DNA of 64,000 nucleotides, from positions 1-64,000 of the forward strand of contig NC_080695.1 of NCBI RefSeq assembly GCF_030445035.2, in the 5' to 3' direction. Below the pieces are notes generated by a model. It saw only the letters and a list, made by a program, of their open reading frames with translations, was not told where the DNA came from and searched no databases. The stretch comes from Dasypus novemcinctus. Taxonomy: Eukaryota; Chordata; Mammalia; Cingulata; Dasypodidae. Positions 13,465 to 25,895 of this stretch are shown here, in pieces (position 1 is the stretch's first letter; each line of letters starts with the position of its first letter). A program made the translations under genes and the position numbers.

Positions 13465-14870
13465 AGGCCCTCCCCAGGCCGCCCAGGTCGCAGCCAACCA
13501 GCGGCCCTTCTTGGGGTCCCGCACCCGCAGGTGCCTCGCAGCAAAGGCCAACTTGGGGCCGTGGGGGAGGGCAGAGCCGCGTGGGGAGCACCACGTGGTG
13601 GGGTGTCTGAGTAGGGGGCCCCTCCTGGGGCAGCTGGAGCTCGGGTGGGGGTCCCTGTCTTAAGGCCTTGTCTGGTGGGAGGGTGGGAAAGGGCGGAGCG
13701 GCCCAGCCCAGCGGGAATCCGGATCGGCAGGGCCCCGACCCTCCAGAGCGCCGAGCCGGGGACCCCCCTGCGGCCCGCGGCCCGCCCAGACCCCGACGGC
13801 TGGCACCGGGCAGCGGGACAGGCGGCCCCGGGGGCGGGAAGGCAGTGAGCAGGGGGTGGGGGTCCCGCGGGCCAGGCCCCTATGGCGCCCCCCCCCCCCC
13901 CCGAGGCCAATCGGGGTCCTTCGGAGTTTCCTGACAGCCAGTGGGGGGAGCCGGTCACCGCCCCCAGGCCAGGCTCCCAGGCCCTGCAGTCAGTGGGGTT
14001 TCCGGAATGTTCTCTGGTCGCCCCTGGGGCCCAGGCGCCCTGTAGGGGTGGCCCTTTGGTTAGAGCCGGGTGTCGGGGTTAAGTCTGTGCCCCGCAGTCC
14101 CGGGCGGCGGGTGGGGTTCAGAGGAGGCTTTCATGGGCGCGCCCTGGCTTGGGGGGCTGAGAGGGCGTGGGGAGGTCCTGGGGCCCCTTTGTGCTCGTCA
14201 GACGGAGCCAGGTGTAGCCCACGGAGCGAGGTCCGAGACCCGGGTGGGGGCGGGGCCTGGGCTCCTGGTGACACCCCGCCCCCCCAGGGCCGGCTCAGAA
14301 GTGACCCCAGGCTGGGGCCTTACTGCTGGGGGCGGCCTTGAAATTCGTGCTAGATTGTGCCTGGCGAGGGGGGGCCCTGGCACAAAGAGTGGAGCCGAGA
14401 GCCTCATATCTCCTGCCCCCACCCCCAGCCCCCCACCCCACCAGGACACACAGCCTACCCCCACCCTTACCCCCAGCGCCTCGGCCTCAGAAGCTGCTCC
14501 TCCAGGCCCACCGCGCAGGCCACCAGCAGAGGGCACCAAGCTTTCCTCTTTGCAGAGGGGTTGGGGGACACCCCCCGCCGGCAGCTCCGCTGACCCCCAC
14601 CTGTACCCCGCTCTGCCCCCAGCTCTGGGCCTCCAACAGGTGCAAGTCAGACTTCCAGGTTCCTTCACCACCGACCCGTAAGCCTAGTCCCTGTGCCTCG
14701 GGGGCCTGACGGGGAGCAAGCGGGGAAGCTGGGGAGGGGGTGGGCGACCTAAAGGGCCAAGGGGCATCGGCGGCTTGACAGGGCGGGGCCAGGCCTAGCG
14801 GGTCAGCCCCTGCGGGGGTGCCAGGGCAGGGGCACGTGGCAGGCTCCAGGGCAGGTGGGCGCTCTTGGGC
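13465..14870. other. GC-rich DNA without recognised gene
   Basis: High GC with a poly-C run near 13889-13903 and a C-rich stretch at about 14410-14480. I see no exons with family similarity. It ends where the Gag-like fragment and then AT-rich DNA begin. Confidence 0.35.
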
Positions 14871-14887
14871 ATTCTAGCAGGGGCACG

Positions 14888-15061
14888 ATGGGAAACGGAG
14901 ACAGTTCACCCGGTGTCTGTCTCCTAAATCAACTCCTCAAGGCAAGAGCAGCCGAGGCCAGTGAGTCTCGTATTTTAGAACTCTTACAGATTATAGAAAA
15001 ATGTTCTGGCAGCAAGTGTGCAAGCCCCTGCTGCCCACATGGCAATGTGGCTGTGGGCTAG
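14888..15061 (+). mobile_element. Endogenous retrovirus Gag matrix N-terminus-like fragment
   Basis: The reading frame opens MGNGDSSPGVCLLNQLLKAR and continues to ILELLQIIEKC. A Met-Gly start (myristoylation-type) followed by a helix ending LLQIIE resembles the start of betaretrovirus/ERV-K-like Gag matrix. The similarity ends at the expected CPWFP point, replaced by unrelated codons and a stop at about 15061. No primer-binding site, pol or env was recognised nearby. A remnant only; the similarity is from memory of the family. Confidence 0.45.
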
Positions 15062-15872
15062 TGGGGGCTACTAGAATTAAGCCGCTGGAAGAGGAGGGAA
15101 ATACGGCAACACTGGTGTTCTGTTTTGTTTCCATGCTGATTCTGATTGGGCCTGTTTAGCCAAATTATCAAAATTAGTACAAAATTTTTATCAAGTTGTT
15201 AAAAAGAGTTTTCAATTTTGAATCAATAGCTTACTCCTGAACTTCAGGTCTCAGTGTAGTCTTCCAGAGTAGAAATCCAAACAATGTGCATTGTCTGTCT
15301 AACTGCTAAGTAAGAGCCTAACTGCACTTATGCTGTTCAGGCCATCCTAACCGCCTGCTGATTACTAAGAAAAGTGTTTCCAAGAACAAGCTTGCATGTT
15401 TCAGGCAACGAGGATTCTAGAAGAAATCTTAAAAGCAGTAAAATCTACGATGTGAAATGATGGAGAACTTAAACACAGCTATGCCAGAAAGTAGGAATTA
15501 TGAGTCAAATTGTAAACTTCATGTTTCTGTTGGTGTGTTGTAATTGCTTTTGTGTTTGCCTGTTTGTTCAATGTTAGTGTATATTTTGATACCTCTGGAT
15601 TATAATATAAATTAATAAATGAAAATTGCTTAAAGAGCTCTATTCAAATGGCCAAAAAGTTAATAAGTGCTTATATTAATATGTAAGTTTAAGTGTTAAT
15701 AAGATCTCTACAATGATAAAAATTGTAAGTCTTGAATAACAAAATTACTATAAGTCTCTTCATAAAGAATTGTTCTTGCCTAAATGGAAATGAATAGTTT
15801 ATTTTTCTTCACAGGATAAAATGAAGGATGTAAAACTTAAATGAATATTAAAGAAGGTAAAAAGTTTGTGGG
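15062..15872. other. AT-rich unassigned sequence, left part
   Basis: AT-rich and non-coding, continuing at 20971 on the far side of the L1 insertion: the 12-bp AAAGTTTGTGGG occurs at both junctions. It could be retroviral (it follows the Gag-like fragment) but I cannot show this. Confidence 0.4.
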
Positions 15873-18800
15873 TCCCAACTGAGAAGAGCCCAGGGCCAGA
15901 CAGCTTCACAGGTGAATTCTACAAAACATTCCAGAAAGAACTAACACCAAGCCTGCTGAAACTATTCCAAAAAATCGAAAAAGAAGGAACATTGCCAAGC
16001 TCCTTCTATGATGCCAACATTACCCTAGTACCAAAGCCAAACAAAGACACCACAAGAAAGGAAAGTTACAGACCAATTTCTCTAATGAACCTAGACGCAA
16101 AAATACTTAACAAAATACTTGCTAATCGTATTCAACAACACATTAAACGAATTATACACCACGACCAAGTGGGATTTATTCCAGGTATGCAAGGATGGTT
16201 CAACATAAGAAAATCAATCAACGTAATACACCATATAAACAGATTGAAGGAAAAAAATCACATGATTATATCTATAGATGCAGAAAAAGCATTTGACAAA
16301 ATACAGCACCCCTTCTTGATAAAAACACTCCAAAAGATCGGAATACAAGGAAACTTTTTGAACATGATAAAGAGTATATATGAGAAACCTACAGCCAACA
16401 TTGTTTACAATGGAGAAATCCTAAAATCCTTCCCTCTAAACTCAGGAACAAGACAAGGATGCCCACTCTCTCCCCTTCTATTTAACATTGTCTTAGAAGT
16501 ACTTGCTCGAGCACTGAGGCAAGAACCAGATATAAAAGGCATTCAAATTGGAAAGGAAGAAGTCAAAATTTCATTATTTGCAGATGACATGATCCTATAC
16601 ATAGAAAACCCTGAGAGATCTACAACAAAGCTTCTAGAACTCATAAATGAGTTCAGTAAAGTTGCAGGTTATAAGATCAACGCGCAAAAATCAGTAGCAT
16701 TTCTGTACACCAATAATGAGCAAGATCAGGAGGAAATCAAGAAACATATACCATTCACAATAGTAAATAAAAAATCAAATACTTAGGAATAAATTTAACT
16801 AAAGAGGTAAAAAACTTATACACTGAGAACTATACAAGACTGTTCAAGGAAATCAAAGAAGACCTAAATAAATGGAAGAATATTCCTTGTTCATGGATAG
16901 GAACACTGAATATTATTAAGATGTCTATCCTACCAAAACTGATCTATACATTCAATGCAATCCCAATAAAAATCAACACAGCCTTCTTTAAGGAATCACA
17001 CTTCTTGACTTCAAAACATACTACAAAGCTACAGTAGTGAAAACAGCATGGTATTAGCATAAGGAGAGACACACAGACCAATGGAATCGAATTGAAAGTT
17101 CTGATATAGAACCTCATATATATAGCCATATAATATTCGATAAAGCCACCAAACCCTCTCAACTGGGAGAGAATGGCCTAGTCAACAAATGGTGCCTGGA
17201 GAACTGGATATCCATATGTAGAAGAATGAAAGAGGATTACCATCTCACACCTTATACAAAGATCAACTCAAGGCAGATCAAAGACCTAAATATAAGAGCC
17301 AAGACCATAAAGATCTTGGAAAGCAGTGTAGGGAAATACCTACAGGATCTTGTAATAGGAAATGGCTTCATGAATATCACACCAAAAGCATGAGCAGCAA
17401 AAGAACAAATAGATAAATGGGACTTCCTCAAAATTAAAGCCTTCTGCACCTCAACGGAGTTTGTCAAGAAAGTAAAAAGGGAACCCACTCATTGGGAGAA
17501 AATATTTGGCAACCATATATCTGATAAGAGACTTATAACTTGCATATATAAAAAACTCCTATATCTTGAAAATAAAAAGATAAACAACCCATTTAAAAAA
17601 TGGGAAAAAGATTTAAACAGACACTTCTCCAAAGAAGAAATACAAATGGCTAAAAAGCACATGAAAAAATGCTCCAAATCTCTAGCTATCAGGAAAATGC
17701 AAATCAAAACTACAATGAGATACCATCTTACTCCCATAAGATTGGCAGCTATGAAAAAAACAGAAGAATACAAATGCTGGAGAGGATGTGAAGAAAGGGG
17801 AACACTCATCCACTGCTGGTGGGAATGCAGAAGGATCCAACCATTCTGGAGGACAGTTTGGAGGTTTCTCAAAAAACTAACCATAGATTTGCCATATGAC
17901 CCAGCAATACCACTGGTGGGTATATACCCATCAGAACTGAAAACAAGGACACAAACCGGTATATGTACACCAATGTTCATAGCAGCATTGTTCACTATCA
18001 CCAAAAGTTGGAATCAATCCAAATGCCCATCAACAGACGAGTGGATCAATAAAATGTGGTATATACACACAATGGAATACTACTCGGCTGTAAGAACAAA
18101 TACACTACAAACACACGTGATAACATGGATGAATCTTGAGAACCTTATGTTGAGTGAAGCAACCCAGGCATTGAAGGACAAATACTACATGACCTCAATG
18201 ATATAAAATAAGCAAGCTGCCTCAGAGAGCAAGAGACTGGAAAAGAGGCTTACAGGAAATCGGGGGGTGGAGGAAGGATGTGAGCCAAGGTCTGCAGGGG
18301 TGGAATACGATGAGGCTGGCGGTAAGTATGAGCACAAAGAAGGGACAAAATGGGGGCAAGGGGTTGCCTTCGGGTGGGGCTTTGCGGGTTTGAGGGGGGC
18401 TGGGGCTGGGCGGAGGGGTAATATTGTCTAAAAATTGGGGGGAGGGAGGGGCAACATATGAACATAGGAGAGTGTCAGGTGTTCATTGAGAGTAAAATGT
18501 TGAGAAAATCGTATCAAAATATAATTAGGAGGGTTACCTGTTTAGGATGCTCAGGGGGGATGGTCTGATGTGGGACAGACTCCGGGGGAATAGCTGAAGG
18601 CTCATTTTGCCAGAGTGGGTTGTACCATTGGGTAGAGACCCAAGAAGTGAGAAATGGGGTGGATCCATATCCTGGGGAGGACTAATGCCATCAAATAGAG
18701 AGAACTGTATCTCTCATGAGAAAGGGTGGCTCCCAGGGCATTAGGGCAGTTGAGAAAGTCAGGCCCTAAACACTGCTGCAAGTATCTCTGGACGTGGCTC

Positions 18801-20970
18801 CTCGGGAAATCGAGATTGGCTGGCACTGTGGGCCCCAAGGGGAGGGGAAAATGGATGTGGAATGGATGGAACCAAGGTAAATGTGGGGGCAAGAGGGGAG
18901 TTTCGCGAGAGTACACGAGGATGAATATAAAACATGTAATATTACACCAAAAACATATAGGGGACGACAGACTAATAATGTAAACCATAATGCAAAACAT
19001 AGGATAACTAAAAAATTTAGAAAACTGTACATCCTAAAGTATGGACCACATTGTAAGCACAGATGTCACCTTGTTTGAAAGCTATTGTTTCGGAATCTGT
19101 ACATCAGTTTCAGGAAATATGATATGAATAAGTTAAAAGATTGTCGCTGTGGAAGGGAAAATGTTTTATGGTGGATCTGTGGGAGTACTGTATATTGTAT
19201 ATATGAATTACCGTGATCTAAGACTCTTGTGAAGAGAAGCTCAATAATTAGAAAAAAAAAGAAAAGAAAAAGATAGGATGTAGAAATTTTTCCAAATCAA
19301 TATGTACTCTAGATCTAACCTTTAAACTCATCACTATATTCCATTTTACTAGTAAGGGAAACTGACATTATGTTGGGATTCACTTTACAGGAAGTTTTGG
19401 ATCACAGAGTGGTTCAACAATGGCGGCGGAGGAATACTGATATGGGATGTTATTGACAGGCTATATATGGTTGACAGGGAGCTATACAGGGCATATGTCC
19501 AGGGTACATGGTAATGTTTGGATATACTCATAGTGGAAACAATTAAAAACATCAGCTGGGGGGGTACTGGGTTCCTGGCCGGGGGGTCTCTGTCGTGGGC
19601 CCTGGGGGAGCAGCAACAGTCCCCCAGGTGCAACGGCAAGAACCAGGAAGGAATGAGGGCCCAACAGTGGGCTCCTGATACTAATGGCTATGCTTGTGAG
19701 CCTATACACCTGCAGTAAGAACAAGTCATAGAGTAGCATTGTGCCTGGGAATTTCCTCCTGACAGCCTTCATGTTACTCAAATGTGGCCACTCTCACAGC
19801 CAAACTCAGCATGTAGATGCAGTGCATTCCCCCCAGCGTGGGACATGACATGCGGGGATGAGCCTCCCTGGCACCGAGGGATCACTACCACATACCAGCT
19901 GAAGATGCAACTAGAAAATGACCTTGAATTAAAGGTTCAATGCAGATCAGCAGAATATATCTGCCTACATATAATAACATGACTTCAAAATGCTGTTTGA
20001 CCTAATGTAAGGGGGAAATGGAAAGGAGAAATGAGTTTATAAGGCTACGAGTCTCTGAAAAAGAGTCTGGAGGTTGTCAGAAGGAATGCCCTTATGCACA
20101 ACTGAGCAGAGTCTAAGAGACAGATAAAGTAGATACAACCCCTGGTATTGGTTCTTTTTAGGGATAAAGAGATCCACGGGTTCTTTGGTCATGGCAGATG
20201 GGGTTCACTGCCATGGCAGATGGCCCTTCTTTGGAGCTGGTGTTTGTTTCTGCGTGATGGAACTGGACTCAGAGGGGATCTCTTTTCACAAGACTTGCAT
20301 GCTACTTTACTGGAATTGTAGTTGGTGCTGGGGTTTAAGATATATTTAGGGGATTTGAATCTCTGGACTGACAATATGATAGCCAGGCCCTGAGCCTCAA
20401 CAGACTTCAGCTCCTACACTCTGATTTATTGGACTTTCCCCACTCAGCTAACATGGAGTTGAAGAAGATCAACCACCACACCATGGAGCCTAGAGTGTCT
20501 ACAACTGAAAGCAGGAGGAGTGCATCCAGTATCCATGTGGAATCTAAGCCCCCACTTGACATAGATGTGCAATGGACACAACCAATCCAATGTCCACAGA
20601 GAAAATGTGGCATGGGAGTGGGAAGGATGGCCATGGTGGCTGCTGGGTGCGGGGAATGGGAGGAAGAGATAAGATGGGGAGGCGTTTTCAGGACGTGGAG
20701 TTGTCCTGGGTGGTGCTTCATGGTCAACTATGGGACATTGTAGATCCCCCCAGGGCCCACTGGATGGAACGTGGGAGAGTGTGGGCTATGATGTGGACCA
20801 TTGACTATGGGGTGTAGTGATGCTCAGAGATGTCCTTACCAGGTGCAATGGATGTGTCATGATGAGGGGAGAGAGTGATGCTGTGGGGGGAGTGGGGGGT
20901 GGGGGCGGTGGGTTGAATGGGACCTCATATTTTTTGAATGTAATATTTTAAAAAATAATAATAATAAAAA
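15873..20970 (+). mobile_element. 5'-truncated L1 with long 3' module, flanked by target-site duplication
   Basis: The ORF2 frame at 15866-16786 is open for about 306 codons of reverse transcriptase ([45 protein letters not shown]). It then breaks, with an internal deletion near 16985 and more open ORF2 C-terminal text at 17646-18206. The G-rich 3' UTR (18210-19245) leads into an internal A-rich stretch (19246-19273), then about 1.7 kb of further sequence ending in an A-rich tail at 20970. AAAGTTTGTGGG at 15861-15872 and 20971-20982 flanks the whole unit, so it looks like a single insertion. This is the best-preserved L1 coding sequence in the window but it is not functional. Confidence 0.8.
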
Positions 20971-21050
20971 AAAGTTTGTGGGGGTGCTGACTGAAATTTA
21001 ATGTTGTTAAAAAAAAGTGTGCTTTGGCCTAAGATAAGATAGCTGGTTTT

Positions 21051-21424
21051 TGTGGCATTGGTGTGGGAAAAGTGGCCATGGTGGCTGCTGGGTGCAGGGA
21101 ATGGGAGGAAGAGATGAGATGTGGAGGCATTTTCAGGACTAGGAGTTGTCCTGGGTGGTGCTTCACCGACAATTACGGGACATTGTAGATCCCCCCAGGG
21201 CCCACTGGATGGAACGTGGGATAGTACGGGCTATGATGTGGACCATTGACCATAAGGTGCAGTGATGCCCAGAGATGTACTTATCAAATGCAATGGATGT
21301 GTCATGATGATGGGAGAGAGTGTTGCTGTGGGGGGAGTGGTGGGGTGGGGGCGGTGGGGTTGAATGGGACCTCATATTTTTTTAATGTAATATTTTTAAA
21401 AAATGAATAATAAAAATAAAAAAA
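21051..21424 (+). mobile_element. Truncated long-3'-module retroposon with TSD
   Basis: Matches 20600-20970 closely. It is flanked by ATAAGATAGC(T/A)GGTTTT at about 21034-21050 and 21425-21441, a ~17-bp target-site duplication with one mismatch, showing independent L1-type insertion of just the 3' end. Confidence 0.75.
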
Positions 21425-22122
21425 ATAAGATAGCAGGTTTTCATAAAATCAGAATGAACAAATGCAGGACAGGACTGAATGTGTACGGCAAGTTGTAGGA
21501 GGTATTATGGTATTATTAAGGAAGGCAATGTATTCCATGAAGGTGAAAATTTTGTCTTAAAACAATATAATTATAGTCTATATGCTTATAAATAATTATA
21601 AGAAGTTTATGGAAGCATTGTTTGAATTAACGTGTTTACATGGCTAATTCCAAGAAATCATTATTAAACAGAAACTGAATTGAAAATAACAAAAAATAAT
21701 TTTGTAACAGGAGAAGTTGTTGGCAGCCAGCCTCCCCTGCCAACTTGTTTCTAAAGACTATGTCTAGTATTGCATGCTACTAGGTATTTAAAATAAAGTT
21801 ATTTTTGCATATAACCAAACTAAATCATTATTTTAAAAAGTTTGTTTAGTGTTAATGGTAATTGTATGTTGTAAGAAGTTTGCTTGGAGACAGTTTCCAA
21901 AATCATTTTGGTATCTTATGTATGTAGGGAGTATAGAATGTGTTTTTATTATTAAAGAAACAGAAAATCATTTTTTCCTAAGATAAATGATTGGTTTTTA
22001 AGAAAGAGTAAAATGTGGGACAAAACCTGAATGAATCCTGAAAGTGCAGAAGGTTCGTGGAAAAGGAATTTTTATGGTTAATGTTGAGTAAGATTTGATG
22101 AGTCTATCTATAAAGTTGTTTT

Positions 22123-22540
22123 TTAAGATTTATTTTTTATTTATTTCTCTCCCCTTCCCTCCAACCCCCACCCCAGTTGTCTGCTCTCTGTGTCCATTCG
22201 CTGTGTGTTCTTCTGTGATCGCTTCTGTCCTTGTCAGGGGCACTGGGAATCTGTGTTTCTTTTTGTTGCATCATCTTGCTGTGTCAGCTCTCCCTGTGTG
22301 TGGGGTCATTCTCAGGCAGGCTGCACTTTCTTTCGCGCTGGGCGGCTCTCCTTACGGGGTGCACTCCTTGCGCGTGGGGCTCCCCTACGCAGGGACACCC
22401 CTGCATGGCAGGGCACTCCTTGCGCGCATCAGCACCGCGCATGGGCCAGCTCCACACGGGTCAAGGAGGCCCGGGGTTTGAACCACGGACCACCCATGTG
22501 GTAGGCGGATCCCCTATCCACTGGGCCAAGACCACCTCCC
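22123..22540 (-). mobile_element. DAS-type SINE, full length, reverse orientation
   Basis: The reverse complement starts GGGGAGGTGGTCTTGGCCCA, has a B-box GGTTCAAACCCCGG, then the GC-rich body and the AAATAAAAAATAAATCTT tail. A tRNA-derived Pol III SINE, typical of armadillo as far as I recall. Confidence 0.85.
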
Positions 22541-24764
22541 CTATTTATAAAGTTTTAAGAGCTTTAGTGTCAAGTAGTACATTGATGCAAAGTTAAAATT
22601 TTGTTCTTTCTCAAAGTTTCTCAAGTTATTAGTCTGTTAGTAAAAGCTTATAAAGAGTTTTTCTCCTAAATAATCAGTATACAAAGAAAGTCTATTTTAT
22701 CAAAACAGCTTCATGTACTTCAACCTTATCATTTCCTTGGTTTTTTAAGAAGAAGCAAGTCCCATCACTTTTAAAGGAACATAATGTTTAAACCTGCTTT
22801 TTTGAAATCAGATCCTGAAAAGTATCTTTTTATTTCAAACTATCGCAAAAAAATTGTTCTTTTACCTTTAAAAATTAAATAAAACAGTTTTCTTTCAATA
22901 TGAATGGAAAGTGTTTAAAAGTTATAAAATTAGAAGGATTCTTTAACCCTCTGTTAAAGTTGTATGAATGAAAAGTTCATATGAATACTTAGAGTGTATG
23001 AAATTCCTGGCTATTTACCAATGTTTCAGCATAATATTAGACAAAAATACAGTGTTACTCATGGTTGTAATTACTGACTAGCGTGTGCCACAGAAACCAC
23101 CTCTTCCCACAGGGCCCCTGGGCAGCTCTGACCTCCCCAGGCCCCGGGCCCCTGGCCGCCTGCCCTCCCCGCGCCCAGCGCCCGCCGCGCAGCCGGCCCG
23201 AGAGCCGGGTCCAGGGGCAGGTGAGGGGACACAGCGCCGCGGGGCAGGGGCGGGCACGGGGCGCGGGCGGGCCGGGGGCTCCCCTGGCAGCGCGGGGGCG
23301 TCTGGTCTGAGCCCCCCACGCCTCTCCTGGGGCGCGGGCAGGGTGCGCGGTCTCGGGGTGGGGGCGAGGGTGGGGCGGTTCCCCCGACGCAGGGGCAGCG
23401 CGGGAGGGTCCCGGGGCCGTCCCTGCTGGGCCCGGAAACGGCGACGACGCCCCAGGAAGGGGGGCGCCCCCACCACGAGGTCCCTGCCGCCCCGCGGCCC
23501 CTCCTGCTGCCCCAGGACCTTGGCCCGCCCCCGCGGCCACCAGGGACCCCCATCCCCCGCCGCCTTCCAGCGCTCGGCTCCCGGCCCCGGGGGAGGGTCC
23601 TTCCCATTGGCTGAGCCCCGGTCGTGTGACTCCTCCAAGCCCGAGGGAGACCCCCAGGAGGGGACCCCCAAACTCATGGAGGGCTCAGGGGCTGGACACG
23701 CACACAGCGACAAGCGGGCAGCGTGGCCCAGCGCAGACCCCTGCGGGCCTGGGGGGCGGGGCCTGAGGCGGAGGAGGGGGAGGGGACCAATGTGGGGGGC
23801 GACGGGCAGGGGGGCCGGTTGCGCGGGCGGTGGGGCGGGGCGACGCGTGCGTGCGGTAGAGGTGGGACCTGGGCGCGGGGATGTGGTCCGTGGGCGCTGG
23901 GGCGGGGCGTGCGGGCTCTCCTTGCGAGTTTGCAGATGTGGGAACCTTGGGGAGAGGCGGGCTGGGGACTCTCCCCCCCGTGTGTCCCTGTCTTGTTTCC
24001 AGAAGCCACCAGAGCCCCTCCCCTCCCCCCTTCCGCCCCTCGAGCCCCCCGAGTGGGCACCCTGGGGGCCATGAGGGGGCGGGGAGAGTCCTGGGGAGAG
24101 GGGAGGCGGCTGACCCCCGCCCCTGGGACCCGGGTGGACCCGAGCCTTTAAAACCTGAAATGCCACGTGGGCTCAGAAAGGGGCTCCTGGCAGGGACTGG
24201 GGGTGAAGCCCTGGGTGTCCCCAAAAGCTGAGCTCTGCCTCCCGGGTCCTCAGCAGGCGGCACGGGGGTGAGGGGCTGCCAGGCCCCCACAGGGGCACTG
24301 AGCCTGACTTGCCTTTGAGAAGCAGCACCGCGTGGGGGGTGAGGAGGGGTGCCCTGGTCCCTCTCCCCAGCCCCAGAGGCCCAGGATGGACATGTGGAGA
24401 CCCCCATGGGCTATGCAGCCCCCAGCCCCCCTCAGGGCTCTGTGTGTGGACCGAGAGCCCTGTGGCCGGGACTTGGTGAGCACTGCCCTGGGAGCACCAG
24501 CTGAGGAGCCCCCTCGGGGGTGAGCGTGGCCCGTCCTTCCCACCCGCGGCCCCTCGTGTGAGTCCTGCAGGTCTGTGGGGGTTAGGTAGGGGCAGAGCAG
24601 GTGGGAGTGGGCGACCCCGCCCGGGTTTCTCCAAGTTAACAGGCCTCCCCTGCCTGGCAAGCCCCCTCCTCGGCGTAGACTCCAAAGAGCGGGAGGAGCC
24701 TCAGGCCCCAGCCACGCAGCCCTCGCATGCCCGCCCTCGCGCACCAGCCCTTGCACACCAGCTC

Positions 24765-24880
24765 ACAGCAGCATCCTCGCAATAGCCCGCAGGCGGAAGC
24801 ACCCACGCGTCCATCCGTGCACAAGGGACGAACAAAATGTGTCCCTCCCCACACGGGATGTGAACCAAGGGCGGAGGTGC
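24765..24880 (+). mobile_element. Old L1 ORF2 3' fragment
   Basis: GCAGCATCCTCGCAATAGCC, then GGCGGAAGCACCCACGCGTC and GGACGAACAAAATGTGTCCC, match the conserved L1 ORF2 end (the ATAGC..GTGGAAGCAACCC..AACAAAATGTGG pattern) with GC-biased changes. The mirrored copy is at about 50990-51095 on the minus strand. Confidence 0.6.
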
Positions 24881-25629
24881 TGGCCAGGCCTCCACCCGAT
24901 GCGCCCTAAAGACAGGGTGCTGGGGATATGGCAGGGAGGGCCTGTGCGTGTCCAGGCTCCAGCGGTCTCGGGGAGACGCTCGCAGGGGGCGGGAAGGAGA
25001 TTCGAGGTGACGGGGTGGGGAGGAAGGGGGAGATACTGCTCAGGGGGTGGGGGCTTCTGTGGGGGCGGGCGGTGGGGACGAGGGCACGACACTGACGCGA
25101 CTGAGCCCGCTGAATGTAGCTCCACAGTGGTCTAGTGGGAAATGGTGTTTTATGTTCCCCATGAGATGAAATATAAACTAGGAAAGATGGAAAAAGGAGG
25201 AGAAACTAGCCACGGGTCTGCGCCCCCTGCCCTTGGCTCACCCCCAGCCCAGCCCCCTCCACCAGCGTCACCCCTAGAGACGCAGGCTCTGGGCTCAGGG
25301 TGCCTCGAGAGGGCCAGGCAGGGCTGGCAGCAGAGACCCAAGTGCACGCAGGGGGGGCCCTGCTGGCCAACGCACCCCACACGGTGGCCCTTGGGGGCCA
25401 CGGAGCACCCGACACGCGGGATGAGCTGGGGAGGGGACAGTGTGGACCAGATGGGACTTTTAAATCCAAAGCTGAGAATTTGGTGGCAGGACAGGAGGAC
25501 ATCTCGAGACGTGGCTGGGGACGCGGCCCAGCGGGGAGGGGCGGGAGCGGTGGAGGACGCAGGGGCCACCAGCTCCCACCCTCTGCACCACGGGGTCCGC
25601 CGGGGGCCTATCCCTGTTAGTTCCACACC

Positions 25630-25725
25630 TGCTCTGGGAAAGAGGAGGAGAAAGAAGAGAAAAAGGGAAGGACAAAGAGAAAAGGGGGTGAGGAGGTAAG
25701 AGGGGAGGGAGAGGGACGGCAGGGG
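25630..25725 (+). repeat. Purine-rich tract (mirrored at 50120-50210)
   Basis: An almost pure A/G run made of GAGGAGAAAGAAGAG-type units. The inverted arm carries the complementary pyrimidine tract. It lies about 170 bp from the pseudogene B polyadenylation signal. A simple repeat. Confidence 0.7.
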
Positions 25726-25895
25726 TCTCGTGGTGGCTGCGACACCGAGGCCCGAGCCCCTTAGCATGGCGGAATCGGTGGGGCAGGAGCCTGGAAGCCC
25801 CCGTGCCCACCTGGGCACCCCAGGAAGGCTCCCCGAAGCGGCCCCGGCACCCCAGATGCTCCTCCAGTCCACACACGCCGCGGCTGTGAGCCAGA

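Larger units (their letters stand above)
20983..23090. other. AT-rich unassigned sequence, right part, with nested insertions
   Basis: Continuation of 15062-15872. It contains the retroposon at 21051-21424 and the SINE at 22123-22540. No open frame is supported. It ends abruptly near 23090 where GC-rich duplicated DNA starts. Confidence 0.4.

Noticed and set aside
12437-13594. 385-codon minus-strand open frame with His-Thr-rich repeats
   Set aside because: The repeat part is only the 42-bp minisatellite translated, and the rest has no family match.
15866-16786. Possible host reverse-transcriptase gene
   Set aside because: It is L1 ORF2, 5'-truncated and broken downstream, inside an insertion with target-site duplications.
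22095-22481. Cysteine-rich small open frame, seen again at 58763-59200
   Set aside because: It is the reverse-strand translation of the DAS-type SINE and recurs wherever the SINE occurs.
23078-24166. Long open frames on both strands, repeated as 51441-52529 in the other arm
   Set aside because: Conservation between arms reflects the duplication, not selection. The composition is low-complexity, with frames open on several strands at once.
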